Assembly: GCF_000455325.1 (NCBI RefSeq)
Contig: NZ_HG322951.1
Coordinates: 3,712,622 to 3,776,621, forward strand
Length of the DNA stretch: 64,000 nucleotides
Direction: 5' to 3'
DNA from: Mycolicibacterium septicum DSM 44393
GTDB taxonomy: Bacteria; Actinomycetota; Actinomycetes; Mycobacteriales; Mycobacteriaceae
The notes under the pieces were generated by a model. It was not told the DNA's origin. It did no database searches and saw only the letters and a list, made by a program, of their open reading frames with translations. Shown here in pieces: positions 1-8,508 of this stretch. Both the position numbers and the translations under genes were made by a program. Positions within the stretch are counted from its first letter, which is position 1; each line of letters opens with the position of its first letter.

Positions 1-722
1 GCGGCGGTGCCGCGGCCGCGGCCGGCACGACCACGACGACCGCTACGAAGGCGCGACCGACGTTCGGGATCACCATGTTCAGCGTTCTGCTGCCGGTGGC
101 ACTGATGATGGGCAAGGCGCTGGTCGACATCTTCGTCGAGGACAAGTCGCACCTTATCCGTCAGACGTTCGACATCCTCGGACAGCCGTTGATGGCGCTG
201 CTGATCGCGGTGGTGGTCGGAATGTTCACGCTCGGTGGCGGCGCCAAGATGAGCCGCGACCAGATCGTGAAAACCATCGAGTCATCGCTTCCGCCGGTGG
301 CCGGCATCATCTTGATCGTCGCGGCCGGTGGCGGATTCAAACAGGTTCTGGTCGATACCGGGATCGGAACCCTGCTCGCCGAATGGGCCAAGGGCGCCAA
401 TCTTTCGGTGGTGCTGCTGGCGTGGGTGCTGGCCGTGCTGATCCGGTTGGCCACGGGATCGGCCACCGTGGCCACCATCACCGCGTCGTCACTCATGCTC
501 GGACTGGTCGAGGGGATGAGCACCGGGGAGGTGTCCCTGGTGGTGCTTGCGGTGGGTGCCGGCTCGTTGTTCTTCTCGCACGTCAACGACGCCGGATTCT
601 GGCTCGTGAAGGAGTATTTCGGGATGACGGTCGGCCAGACGATCAAATCGTGGTCCCTGATGGAGACGGCGCTGTCGGTGTCCGGCCTGATCTTCGTCCT
701 GTTGCTGGGCCTGGTGGTCTGA
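1..722 (+). CDS. GntP-family gluconate/organic-acid permease, C-terminal part
   Basis: The frame is open from the first base of the window, so the start lies upstream and only the C-terminal third is present. The visible part is a hydrophobic membrane protein. A conserved-looking segment, RPTFGITMF followed by LLPVALMMGKAL, precedes several membrane spans. The stretch ATGSATVATITASS and the late motif SHVNDAGFWLVKEYFGM are typical of GntP/gluconate:H+ symporters. The family imports gluconate or related sugar acids across the inner membrane; substrate cannot be told here. It ends 61 bases before the convergent RDD gene, with a strong hairpin in between. Confidence 0.88.
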   Translation, partial: GGAAAAAGTTTTTATKARPTFGITMFSVLLPVALMMGKALVDIFVEDKSHLIRQTFDILGQPLMALLIAVVVGMFTLGGGAKMSRDQIVKTIESSLPPVAGIILIVAAGGGFKQVLVDTGIGTLLAEWAKGANLSVVLLAWVLAVLIRLATGSATVATITASSLMLGLVEGMSTGEVSLVVLAVGAGSLFFSHVNDAGFWLVKEYFGMTVGQTIKSWSLMETALSVSGLIFVLLLGLVV

Positions 723-740
723 GCCGGTTGACCGGCCCCG

Positions 741-774
741 GCGTGAGGCGCCCGATCCAACGGGCACCTCACGC
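741..774. terminator. hairpin terminator between convergent genes
   Basis: An 8-bp outer stem (GCGTGAGG / CCTCACGC) plus a 5-bp inner stem (GCCCG / CGGGC) is interrupted by one mismatch, with a six-base loop. It lies between the stop of the GntP permease on the plus strand and the stop of the RDD gene on the minus strand, so it can serve both. There is no clear T-tract, as is common in mycobacterial hairpin terminators. Confidence 0.6.
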
Positions 775-782
775 AACGGGTT

Positions 783-1313
783 TCAGCCCCGGACCACCTG
801 CGTGCCGCCGGCGAGTTCGTCGTGCTTGCCCTGCTTGGTGGGGCTGGAGCTGATCGTCACCGCGATGATGATCATCGCGACGATGGCCAGGAAGCCACCC
901 GCGAACGGGATGATCGGCAGCAGGGTAAAGGCATTGCGGATGGCTGACTCTTTGGCAGTCGGCTTCGGTGTGTTGCCCGCGCCGTGCACCGCGAGGCCCA
1001 GCATCTTCTTGCCCGGTGTGGCACCTGTCGCCACTTCGAGACCGACGAAGTACACGAACATCAGCAATCCGGTGAACAAGCCGGTCACCCAGTAGCTCGA
1101 CAGCGAGTCGGTGACGAACGACAGGAAGAACGCCACGATCGCGACGAGGATGCCGTCGATCACCCGGGCCAGCCAGCGCCGGCCCAAACCGCCGGGGGTC
1201 TGCGTGCCGTAGGGCGGGGGATAGCCGCCCGGGACCTGCCCGCCGTAGGGCGGTGGGTAGCCGCCCGGTTGTCCGTATTGCCCGAATTCCGGTTGATAGT
1301 CACCCGTGGTCAT
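783..1313 (-). CDS. RDD-family membrane protein
   Basis: A 176-residue protein. The first 45 residues are Pro/Gly/Tyr-rich (repeated GGYPPPYG), a common N-terminal tail of mycobacterial RDD proteins. From about residue 46 come an arginine-rich start (RRWLARVIDG), three hydrophobic segments and the GATPGKKMLGL motif characteristic of the RDD domain. Function of this family is largely unknown; some members act in ion transport. It sits just downstream of the DoxX gene on the same strand (gap of nine bases), so the two are probably cotranscribed. Confidence 0.85.
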   Translation of the reverse strand: MTTGDYQPEFGQYGQPGGYPPPYGGQVPGGYPPPYGTQTPGGLGRRWLARVIDGILVAIVAFFLSFVTDSLSSYWVTGLFTGLLMFVYFVGLEVATGATPGKKMLGLAVHGAGNTPKPTAKESAIRNAFTLLPIIPFAGGFLAIVAMIIIAVTISSSPTKQGKHDELAGGTQVVRG

Positions 1314-1322
1314 GCCACAACG

Positions 1323-2117
1323 CTACCGATCAAGGCGCTGGTCGAGTTGGGTTCGTGCGAGATCGGCAAGAGCAGCGGAGCGTTCCCGGGCGGCCTCGGC
1401 CAGTTCGGGTGCGCGTTCGCGGGCGACATGGGCGAGTTCGCCGGCCCGCGCACGGGCGGCGTCGGCCACCTCGGGTCCATGTTCACGCGCGAGTTGGGCC
1501 AACTCCGAGGCCAATTCGGTCGCCCTGTCCACAGCCGCGTCGGCGAGTTCGCGGCCGCGTTCGGCGCCGACGGCCAGACCGTGACCGATCTTCTCGGCGA
1601 TGGCACTGTCGGCGAGCGTGTCACCGCCCGCCGCCACACCGGGAACGGCGGCGGCGACACTGGCCGAGACGTGTCGCGCGGCACGGCGTCCACGCCAGGC
1701 CAGCGATGGCTTGCCCGCGGTGTCGGCCGCCGCGATGATCAGACCGCCCAGCAGGCTCACGTCGGTCAGAAACTCACGGCGCTGGCGCGCGGCGTGTTGC
1801 GGGTCGGAATCCTTCAAGAATGCCTGCGAACCAAGGCTTCCCGGAATCATCGTGACGGCAAGGGCCGCCGCGGTCAGGCGGGGCGCACGCCCGGCGGCCA
1901 GCAGCAGCCCACCCGCCACCTGGACCACCGCGTTGACCCGGGCGACGGTATGGGCGTTGTTGGGAACTCCGGCACCCACCGGGCCGGGCAGTGCGCTCAG
2001 CGCGCCGAGGGTTCTCTGTGTCGTCTCGGTGGAGGTACTCGGGTCGCGCAGGGTGTCCACACCGCGGGCAATGAAGGTCGCAGACAGCATGGGGCGGGCG
2101 ATTCGTCTGATCAACAT
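1323..2117 (-). CDS. DoxX-family membrane protein with long Ala-rich helical tail
   Basis: A 264-residue protein. Residues 1-130 carry the DoxX signature (RPMLSATFIARGVDTLRDP, then hydrophobic helices around GGLLLAAGR and AALAVTMIPGS). The second half is an amphipathic tail of repeated units such as AREHGPEVADAARARAGELA, likely a long coiled helix. DoxX proteins are small membrane subunits linked to redox balance; in M. tuberculosis a DoxX protein works with superoxide dismutase and a rhodanese, but neither partner is next to this gene. A purine-rich ribosome site (GGGGGAACT) precedes the ATG. Confidence 0.8.
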   Translation of the reverse strand: MLIRRIARPMLSATFIARGVDTLRDPSTSTETTQRTLGALSALPGPVGAGVPNNAHTVARVNAVVQVAGGLLLAAGRAPRLTAAALAVTMIPGSLGSQAFLKDSDPQHAARQRREFLTDVSLLGGLIIAAADTAGKPSLAWRGRRAARHVSASVAAAVPGVAAGGDTLADSAIAEKIGHGLAVGAERGRELADAAVDRATELASELAQLAREHGPEVADAARARAGELAHVARERAPELAEAARERSAALADLARTQLDQRLDR

Positions 2118-2164
2118 GGGCTAGGAGTTCCCCCAGGCCGCCAGAGCAAACCTGTGCGGTCGGC

Positions 2165-2986
2165 TCAGTGAGGACCGGCCAGGAGAACTTCGCTGAGGTG
2201 GGTGGTGGTCTGGACTCCGTCGTCGTAGCCGCCCTGGTCGCCGAGGGCATTCATGATCGCCAACGTGTACCGCTGCTGCGGTCCCGCGAAACCGACGCTG
2301 TTGATCACCCAGCCGCCCTGTTCGAGTGACCAGCCGTCCTTGTTACCGGGATTCATCGCCGCGCCCGCACCCCAGACACCCCACTGCTGGTTGGCGTCCA
2401 CGTGCTGCAGTGCGTCCACGATGCCTGCCGTTTCGGCCGGCGGGAGGCTGGTCAGCGTGTAGTTCATCAACCGGTCCAGATCCTCGGGCGTGGCCTTCTG
2501 GAAGCCCCAGTACGGGAAGGTCTTGCTGAATCCGCGTTGCGGTTGTAGCCCGGTCAGCCCGTACGCCCCGAAATCGGCGTTGAAGGCCTGGTGATCGGCG
2601 CCGCTGTACCGGGTCCACAGGGTGTCGGCGGCGTCGTCGTCGGACGAGTGCAGCATCGCTGCCATCAGGGCCCGGTCCGAATCGGTCAGCGTCACGGCCC
2701 CGGCCCGTTGCCTGGTCAGCAGGTCGACCACCATGCCCAGCTTGATCGTGGACGCCGTCCACACCAGGTCACCGGCGTGCGCGTTCCGGTAGACGGCGCC
2801 GGTGGTGCGGTCGCGCAGCACGTATCCGACCGTGCCGGGGCGGCCCGCCAGATAGGCGTCGGCGGCGGCGACGCGCTCGGCGAGGCTGCAGTCCGCCCCC
2901 GTCGTGCAGGCTGCCCGCGCCGACGGGATCGTGATGCCGCACGCCATCGCGACGAGTACGCAAACAGAGAACAGGAGGCGATGCAC
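2165..2986 (-). CDS. secreted serine hydrolase of the class A beta-lactamase fold
   Basis: The likely start is the GTG at 2986 (VHRLLFSV), since it puts a signal peptide first (about 25 residues, ending at SARA/AC). The open frame extends to 3037 but would overlap the divergent gene. Motifs of the penicillin-binding/beta-lactamase fold are visible: TASTIKLG (Ser-x-x-Lys nucleophile), HSSDDDAAD in place of the SDN loop, and NKDGW where KTG is usual. Conserved Glu166 of true beta-lactamases is not obvious. It may be a cell-wall acting or degenerate beta-lactamase-like protein rather than a resistance enzyme. The region is extracytoplasmic by prediction. Confidence 0.72.
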   Translation of the reverse strand: MHRLLFSVCVLVAMACGITIPSARAACTTGADCSLAERVAAADAYLAGRPGTVGYVLRDRTTGAVYRNAHAGDLVWTASTIKLGMVVDLLTRQRAGAVTLTDSDRALMAAMLHSSDDDAADTLWTRYSGADHQAFNADFGAYGLTGLQPQRGFSKTFPYWGFQKATPEDLDRLMNYTLTSLPPAETAGIVDALQHVDANQQWGVWGAGAAMNPGNKDGWSLEQGGWVINSVGFAGPQQRYTLAIMNALGDQGGYDDGVQTTTHLSEVLLAGPH

Positions 2987-3036
2987 AGGAGTAGCTTCGC
3001 AGGCGTGCGTCCCATTGCCGGCATCGACGGTGGGCA

Positions 3037-3735
3037 ATGAACTACGACTGGGAACAGTTGGGCGAGGGTGTGTGGCGCACCCGCCTGCCGTTCCTGGATG
3101 TGACGGTAGGACTCGTCGGTGGTCGCACGCACGCCCTGTTGGTCGATTCCGGCACCACGTTGGCCGAGGCCCGCGGCATCGAGGCCGACGTTGCCGCGCT
3201 GACGGCGCGACGGGTCGGGCATATCGTCCTGACGCACAACCATTTCGACCACGTCCTCGGCTGCTCGTGGTTCAGCGAGGCCGAAATCCATTGCGCACCA
3301 GAGGTTGCCGCTGCCATGACATCGGGCCGGGCGCACCTGCGCGAGGATGCGATCCGCTACGGCGCCGATGCCGACGATGTCGACCAGGCCATCGCGGCGA
3401 TGCCCGTCCCCGCACACCAGGTGTCCGGCGGCGATATCGATCTCGGCGGTCGGACCGTGACCATCCGGCGTCCCGGCCGGGGCCACACCGACCACGACCT
3501 GATCGTCACGGTGCCGGGCAGGCACACGGTGGTGTTCTGCGGCGATCTCGTCGAGCAGTCCGGTGACCCGGTCATCGACGCCGACTCCGACCTCGAGGCC
3601 TGGCCGGTCACCCTGGACGCGGTGCTCGCCGCGGGCGGGGAGGACGGAGTGTTCGTCCCCGGCCACGGCGCCGTCGTCGACGCGCATTTCATCCGGCTGC
3701 AGCAGCGCTGGCTGAGCGCCTGGTCCGCTTCGTGA
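3037..3735 (+). CDS. metallo-beta-lactamase-fold hydrolase
   Basis: A 232-residue soluble protein with the metal-binding motif THNHFDHVLG at residues 66-75 (HxHxDH), a later GRGHTDHDLIV histidine and CGDLVEQSGDP aspartate, and PGHGAVVDA near the end. These are the zinc ligands of glyoxalase II/MBL hydrolases. The family hydrolyses thioesters, lactones or related bonds; the substrate is unknown. No signal peptide. It is divergent from the beta-lactamase-fold gene and is followed 44 bases later by a thioesterase-like gene, possibly in one unit. Confidence 0.85.
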   Translation: MNYDWEQLGEGVWRTRLPFLDVTVGLVGGRTHALLVDSGTTLAEARGIEADVAALTARRVGHIVLTHNHFDHVLGCSWFSEAEIHCAPEVAAAMTSGRAHLREDAIRYGADADDVDQAIAAMPVPAHQVSGGDIDLGGRTVTIRRPGRGHTDHDLIVTVPGRHTVVFCGDLVEQSGDPVIDADSDLEAWPVTLDAVLAAGGEDGVFVPGHGAVVDAHFIRLQQRWLSAWSAS

Positions 3736-3779
3736 TCCCCGCCGACAAATTTAGTTAGCCCATATGCGACGATTCGCCG

Positions 3780-4598
3780 ATGACCGAGGTTGACGCCCAT
3801 TTTGTGCAGTCCGAGCAGGACAGGTTCCAGCCGACCCGCTTTGCGCAGAGCCACTGGGGTGAGGATCACCTCAACGGACCGGCGTTGGTCGGTCTGGCCG
3901 CGCGGGCGCTGGAAGCGGCCTTCGGACTGCCCGAATTTCTGCCGGCCCGGTTGACGGTCGACCTGTTCAAGGCCGCGCGCGGGGTGCCGACCACGACGAA
4001 GGTGGCGTTGGTCCGCGACGGTCGGCGGGTCCGCAACTCCGAATGCGAGCTGGTGCAGGACGGTGTCACCGTGGCACGTGCGACGTTGGTGCAGTACCGG
4101 CTCAGTGCACCCCCGCGCGGTGAGGAGTGGACGGCGCCGACCCACTTCGAGCCGCCGACCGCGCTCGATGGGGACCGGACCACCTATATGGGCAGCGATG
4201 CGGGCGGTTGGAGTCGCGCCATCGCCGAACATCAGAACGCGTCCCGCAAGCGCTTCATGAATCGGACCATCACCGTGGTGCAGGGACAGCCCAACTCGCC
4301 GTTCGTGCGGGCCGCGATGGCCGCCGAGGGCACCAGCCTGGTGACCAACCTGGGCACCGCCGGTGTCGGTTACATCAACGGTGACCTGACCGTCGCCCTG
4401 TCGCGGTTGCCCGGCGACGAGTGGATCGGCGTCCAGGCCGATTCGCACTGGGCCGCCGATGGTGTCGCCGTCGGTGGGTCGACGCTGTTCGACAGCGCGG
4501 GGGCGTTCGGTACCGGCCTTGTCACGGCGATCAGCAATCCCGCGGCGCAGATCGATTTCTCCCACGACCCGTTTCCGGATCGCACCGCACCACGGTGA
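3780..4598 (+). CDS. acyl-CoA thioesterase-like (double hot-dog) protein
   Basis: A 272-residue cytosolic protein. The order WGEDHLNGPALVGLAARALE, then LTVDLFKAARGVPTTTKV and later LGTAGVGYINGDLTVALSRLP with QADSHWAADGVAVG matches the two-hot-dog arrangement of actinobacterial thioesterase-superfamily proteins that act on acyl-CoA. The catalytic residues of this subfamily are not well fixed, so the assignment rests on overall pattern. It could support fatty-acid or sterol catabolism, but the neighbours do not settle this. Confidence 0.68.
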   Translation: MTEVDAHFVQSEQDRFQPTRFAQSHWGEDHLNGPALVGLAARALEAAFGLPEFLPARLTVDLFKAARGVPTTTKVALVRDGRRVRNSECELVQDGVTVARATLVQYRLSAPPRGEEWTAPTHFEPPTALDGDRTTYMGSDAGGWSRAIAEHQNASRKRFMNRTITVVQGQPNSPFVRAAMAAEGTSLVTNLGTAGVGYINGDLTVALSRLPGDEWIGVQADSHWAADGVAVGGSTLFDSAGAFGTGLVTAISNPAAQIDFSHDPFPDRTAPR

Positions 4599-4725
4599 CC
4601 GACATGCCGGCCGATGTGGTCGTCCGATTTTGATCGGCCGGATTTGATCCCTTGTTTCGGCCGCCGGGTTGGCAGATAGTTTCGCCGCCCCGCGGGATCT
4701 GTGAGCCCGCGCGTTGTTCGCCGGT

Positions 4726-4739
4726 CTCCGCCGGCGGAG
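4726..4739. repeat. 14-bp perfect palindrome upstream of the flavin monooxygenase
   Basis: CTCCGCCGGCGGAG lies 25 bases before the GTG start of the monooxygenase, between the gene and its upstream neighbour. It could be an operator or a short hairpin in the leader. High GC makes chance palindromes of this type fairly common, so confidence is low. Confidence 0.3.
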
Positions 4740-4764
4740 CTGAACCTGCTGCCGGAGGTCTCCC

Positions 4765-6135
4765 GTGACACGCCAGATCGTGCTCAATGCGTTCGACATG
4801 AACTGCGTGGCCCACATCGTGGCCGGTACCTGGCGACACCCGGACTCGCAGGCGGTGCGCTACAAGGACATCGACTACTGGCTGGACCTGGCCCGGTTGC
4901 TCGAACGCGGCCTGTTCGACGGACTGTTCATCGCCGACGTGCTCGGCATCTACGACGTCTACGGGGGTGGCCCGGCAGCCGCGCTGCGTTCGGGCGCCCA
5001 GGTGCCGGTCAACGATCCGCTGTTGGTGGTGCCCGCAATGGCCACCGTGACCGACAATCTCGGCTTCGGTATCACCGCGGCCACGTCGTTCGAGCACCCG
5101 TACTCGTTCGCCCGCCGGATGTCCACGCTGGATCACCTGACCAAGGGGCGGGTCGGCTGGAACATCGTCACCGGCTATCTGGAGAGTGCCGCGCGCAACC
5201 ACGGCCTGGACACCATCACCCCCCATGCCGACCGCTACGACATCGCCGACGAGTACACCGAGGTGCTGTACAAGCTGTGGGAGGGTTCATGGGAAGACGA
5301 TGCCGTCGGCACCGCGCCGGGTCGGGCCGCCTACGCCGATCCCGCCAAGGTGCACCCGATCGGGCATGACGGCAAGCACTTTCGCGTCCCCGGCATCCAC
5401 TTGTGCGAACCCTCGCCGCAGCGCACCCCGGTGCTCTACCAGGCCGGTGCGTCGAATCGCGGCCGTCAGTTCGGGGCCGAGAACGCCGAGGTGATCTTCA
5501 TCGGGGCGCCGACCAAGGAACTGTTGCGCGAGGCGGTGGCCGATATCCGGGCCAGGGCCGCGGCGGCCGGGCGTGACCCGTATGACGTCAAGATCGTGAA
5601 CGGGCACGTGGTCGTGACGGGGGCGACCGAGCAGGCCGCGCAAGCCCGATATGACGAGTTCCGGCGTTACACCGATCCGGAAGGGACGCTGGCACTGTGG
5701 TCCGGGTGGCTCGGCACCGACCTGTCGCGGTTCGACCTCGATGATCCGGTGGCGGTCACCGACAACGAGTTCCTGAAGTCCTCGGTGGAGACGTTCGGCC
5801 AGGGCCAGTGGACGTTGCGCGACTTCATCGACTCGAAGTCGATCGACGCCGAGGGCGGCTTCACCGTCGGGTCGCCGACGAAGGTGGCCGACGAGCTGCA
5901 GGAGTGGTTCGAGGAGACCGATGTCGACGGTTTCAACCTGACCAACGTGATCACACCGGGCTCGTTCGTCGATTTCGTCGACCACGTGGTGCCGGAGTTG
6001 CAGCGGCGCGGGCTGTACAAGACCTCGTACGAGGAGGGCACGTTGCGCAACAAGATGTTCGGGCGCGGTCCGCGGCTGCCCGAATCGCACCGGGCGGCGG
6101 GCTACCGCGACCTCGCCGAATCCCTGACCAGCTGA
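4765..6135 (+). CDS. NtaA/DmoA-type FMN-dependent monooxygenase (LLM class)
   Basis: A 456-residue luciferase-like flavin monooxygenase. Typical elements are DIDYWLDLARLLERGLFDG, ADVLGIYDVY, TSFEHPYSFARRMSTLDHLT, GRVGWNIVTGYLESAARNHG and YQAGASNRGRQF, and the C-terminal GFNLTNVITPGSF block. The size and the long insertion fit the NtaA/SnaA/DmoA group, which oxidises nitrilotriacetate, dimethyl sulfide or similar compounds with FMNH2 from a separate reductase. No reductase is adjacent. The GTG start has a GGAGG site seven bases upstream. Substrate unknown; sulfur or nitrogen scavenging is the usual role. Confidence 0.85.
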   Translation: MTRQIVLNAFDMNCVAHIVAGTWRHPDSQAVRYKDIDYWLDLARLLERGLFDGLFIADVLGIYDVYGGGPAAALRSGAQVPVNDPLLVVPAMATVTDNLGFGITAATSFEHPYSFARRMSTLDHLTKGRVGWNIVTGYLESAARNHGLDTITPHADRYDIADEYTEVLYKLWEGSWEDDAVGTAPGRAAYADPAKVHPIGHDGKHFRVPGIHLCEPSPQRTPVLYQAGASNRGRQFGAENAEVIFIGAPTKELLREAVADIRARAAAAGRDPYDVKIVNGHVVVTGATEQAAQARYDEFRRYTDPEGTLALWSGWLGTDLSRFDLDDPVAVTDNEFLKSSVETFGQGQWTLRDFIDSKSIDAEGGFTVGSPTKVADELQEWFEETDVDGFNLTNVITPGSFVDFVDHVVPELQRRGLYKTSYEEGTLRNKMFGRGPRLPESHRAAGYRDLAESLTS

Positions 6136-6146
6136 CTCCCGGTGCG

Positions 6147-6614
6147 TCAACGGCGAAACACGAGCCACCGCATGGCGCTGTACATGTAGATCGCCTCGCA
6201 GCCGCCCGCAACGATGCGGGCCAGGTGGTACTCGACACCGACAGCCGCCAGCCCGCTGGACACCCCCAGGATGAATGCCAGGTAATTGATCACGACGACC
6301 ACCACGTACACCGTCAGCTGGGGACCGACGGCGGCGTGCGAACGGAAGTTCAGGGTCCGGTTCAGGTAGTACGCCAGGCCGAACGCCCCCACGTATCCGA
6401 CGGTCACCGCGAGCGGGAGCGGCACCCTGAATGCGCCGTGCAGGGCCGTGAGGATCGCCAGGTCGACGCCGAAGGTGAACGTGTTGATCAAGACGAAACC
6501 GAGAAATGTCGGGGCCACAACAGAATTCAGCGGCGCCGGCAGCGCGCGGACGACCAGGACACAGAACCGGTGGAACCGTTCGGCGGTAGCTGCCCGGCTT
6601 CGATCGTCTCGCAC
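6147..6614 (-). CDS. GtrA-family membrane protein
   Basis: A 155-residue protein with four predicted membrane segments, and GtrA-like features: FLGFVLINTFTFGVDLAIL, GYVGAFGLAYYLNRTLNFRSH and the final MRWLVFRR. GtrA proteins move undecaprenyl- or decaprenyl-linked sugars across the membrane or take part in cell-envelope polysaccharide assembly. No glycosyltransferase lies next to it. It is convergent with the monooxygenase (11-base gap) and downstream of the P450 operon on the same strand (78-base gap), so readthrough is possible. Confidence 0.78.
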   Translation of the reverse strand: MRDDRSRAATAERFHRFCVLVVRALPAPLNSVVAPTFLGFVLINTFTFGVDLAILTALHGAFRVPLPLAVTVGYVGAFGLAYYLNRTLNFRSHAAVGPQLTVYVVVVVINYLAFILGVSSGLAAVGVEYHLARIVAGGCEAIYMYSAMRWLVFRR

Positions 6615-6692
6615 ATGGACACCGTGGCATCGGAAGGTGTCAGGTTCGTGAGCGCCGAGCGAACTCCGATGAAGCCCTGGCGATCCCGCGCA

Positions 6693-8006
6693 TCATGCCC
6701 CGGTTCGGGCCGGGGTGAACCGGATGTTCAGATGCGTCAGACCCCGCAGGATGAACGTGGGCAGATAGCGGTATCTGCGGGCGTCCGGCGGGCCGTGGAC
6801 CTCCTCGTCGATCCAGATGCGTTCGGTGCGGTCGAGTAGCCGGTTCAGGCTGACCAGGCCTTCGGTGCGGGCCAATGGGGCACCCGGGCAGCTGTGCGGT
6901 CCGCGACCGAACGCCACATGGTTGCGGGCATTGGCGCGGTCGGCATCGAAGCGGTCCGGATTCTCGAACTTGGCGGGATCCCGGTTCATCGCGGCGTTCA
7001 CCAGCATGACGGTGGTCCCGGCGGGAACCTCGACGCCGCCGATTCTCACGGGGACCTTGGCGAGCCGGAAATCTCCGCGCACCGGGCTCTCGTAGCGCAG
7101 GGACTCCTCGATGAAACGTGGGATCAGCGTGCGGTCGGCGCGCAGCCGACGCTGCAACTGCTGATCTTCGGCCAGGATCAGCACCGCGGCCGACAGCAAC
7201 CGGATGGTGGTCTCCTGTCCCGCGGCGAACAGGTTGGCGGCCACCCGGACCGCGTCGATCACCTCGGGGGTGCTCCCGTCCGGGAAGGTCGCAGCAGAAA
7301 CCCCGGTCAGGACGTCCTCGCGCGGCCGGGCCCGCCGGTCACCGATGTACTCGGTGAATTTCCCGTACAGGTACTCCAGGGGCGTCTGTTGCAGCGACTC
7401 GCCCTTACTGCTGCCGATCGTGCCGGTGTGGCCGCCGTGCAGCAAGGCTTGCTGGAACTCGGGATGATCGGATTCGGGAACTCCGAGCAGGTCGGCGATC
7501 ACCAGCATCGCGAAGGGGCCCGCGAAATCGTCGATGAACTCGCAGCAGCCGTCGGTCAATGCGGTGTCGTACTGACGGTCGGCGATCCGCCAGATGAACT
7601 GTTCGTTCTCCTTGAGCCGCTTGGGCGTGATCATTCTGGCCAGCAGGGCACGATGATCCGTGTGCTTCGGCGGATCGAAGGTGGGCAGCTGGTCGTTGAA
7701 CGGCAGGTCGTCGCGGTGGGATTCGATCAGATCCGAGATGTCGGTAGCGCCCGATCCGTCGAGTGGAACCGGAAAACCGGGAAACGGGCCGGTGACCGAC
7801 AGGCACGAGGAGAAGCGTTCACTGTCGTTGTAGATCGCCACGCCCTCGTCGTATCCGGTGACCATCACGACGCCGTGGTGTGTCTCCGTGCGTAGCGGAC
7901 ATTCCGTGCGCAACTCAGCCAGGTAGGCGTAGGGGTCGTGCAAGAGCCTGTTGTCGGTGAAGAAGTCGACGGCGTCGACATCGCCACGGTTGGTCTCGAT
8001 GCTCAC
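6693..8006 (-). CDS. cytochrome P450 monooxygenase
   Basis: A 437-residue soluble bacterial P450. Visible are the I-helix AGQET at 262-266, the ExxR motif ESLR at 301-304 and the heme-binding FGRGPHSCPG at 366-375 with the ligand Cys373. The substrate is unknown. The start overlaps the stop of the NTF2-like gene by four bases and the Rieske oxygenase gene is further upstream, so the three form an operon that probably oxidises one hydrophobic or aromatic compound in steps. No ferredoxin or reductase gene is present nearby. Confidence 0.95.
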   Translation of the reverse strand: MSIETNRGDVDAVDFFTDNRLLHDPYAYLAELRTECPLRTETHHGVVMVTGYDEGVAIYNDSERFSSCLSVTGPFPGFPVPLDGSGATDISDLIESHRDDLPFNDQLPTFDPPKHTDHRALLARMITPKRLKENEQFIWRIADRQYDTALTDGCCEFIDDFAGPFAMLVIADLLGVPESDHPEFQQALLHGGHTGTIGSSKGESLQQTPLEYLYGKFTEYIGDRRARPREDVLTGVSAATFPDGSTPEVIDAVRVAANLFAAGQETTIRLLSAAVLILAEDQQLQRRLRADRTLIPRFIEESLRYESPVRGDFRLAKVPVRIGGVEVPAGTTVMLVNAAMNRDPAKFENPDRFDADRANARNHVAFGRGPHSCPGAPLARTEGLVSLNRLLDRTERIWIDEEVHGPPDARRYRYLPTFILRGLTHLNIRFTPARTGA

Positions 8007-8467
8007 TCCGAGATCTCAACTCCCTCATAGCTGGTCAGCATCTCGGTGTTCGGCAACGCCATCTGCAGATAGACGTCGATGTGACGGATCTTGTCGTCGG
8101 GGGTGAACTCGTACACCGAGATCGAGTTGACCACGGACTCGAAATCGCCCATCTTCGTGCGTTCTTCGAGCTCGAGGAACACCACGCCGTCGACCTCGCT
8201 GACCCGTTTGAACAAGCCGTCCCATTCCGAGGCGGTCGCCCAGTTGGTCAGGAAGCCGGTGTACTGCTCCCAGTTCATCACCTCTTTGAAGTTGCCGACC
8301 CGTTCGAACTCGTCGGCGGCGACCAGATCCGCCAGCGGCGCCCAGCCTTCGTCCCCGAACCCGGGTTGTTTGGCGGCGTCCACGAGCCGCTTGGTGGTGA
8401 CCGCGTACTGCACCGCCGCGCGACTCCGGCCGGTGTAATCGTCGACGACCTCACTGACATGCTTCAA
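8003..8467 (-). CDS. NTF2-like (SnoaL/ketosteroid-isomerase fold) protein
   Basis: A 154-residue protein with the pattern of the NTF2-like fold: a helical first third, then strands in DGVVFLELEERTKMGDFESVVNSISVYEF and KIRHIDVYLQM. The start is probably TTG, with GAAGAGG about eight bases upstream. Members act as isomerases, hydratases or as small subunits of ring oxygenases. It sits between the Rieske oxygenase and the P450 genes and overlaps the latter, so a role on the same substrate is likely. A related protein is encoded at 24364-24885. Confidence 0.75.
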   Translation of the reverse strand: MKHVSEVVDDYTGRSRAAVQYAVTTKRLVDAAKQPGFGDEGWAPLADLVAADEFERVGNFKEVMNWEQYTGFLTNWATASEWDGLFKRVSEVDGVVFLELEERTKMGDFESVVNSISVYEFTPDDKIRHIDVYLQMALPNTEMLTSYEGVEISE

Positions 8468-8508
8468 CGAAAAGACCTCTTCTGTAGTGATTTTCGAGAC
8501 AGGATCGA

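Noticed and set aside
4600..4764. SAM/SAH-type riboswitch or Cys-rich leader peptide before the flavin monooxygenase
   Set aside because: The sequence does not show the conserved riboswitch cores, and the small upstream frame has no Cys run; only a 14-bp palindrome is left.
3357..4817. A 486-residue minus-strand frame over the thioesterase gene
   Set aside because: Arg/Pro-rich shadow of two well-supported plus-strand genes.
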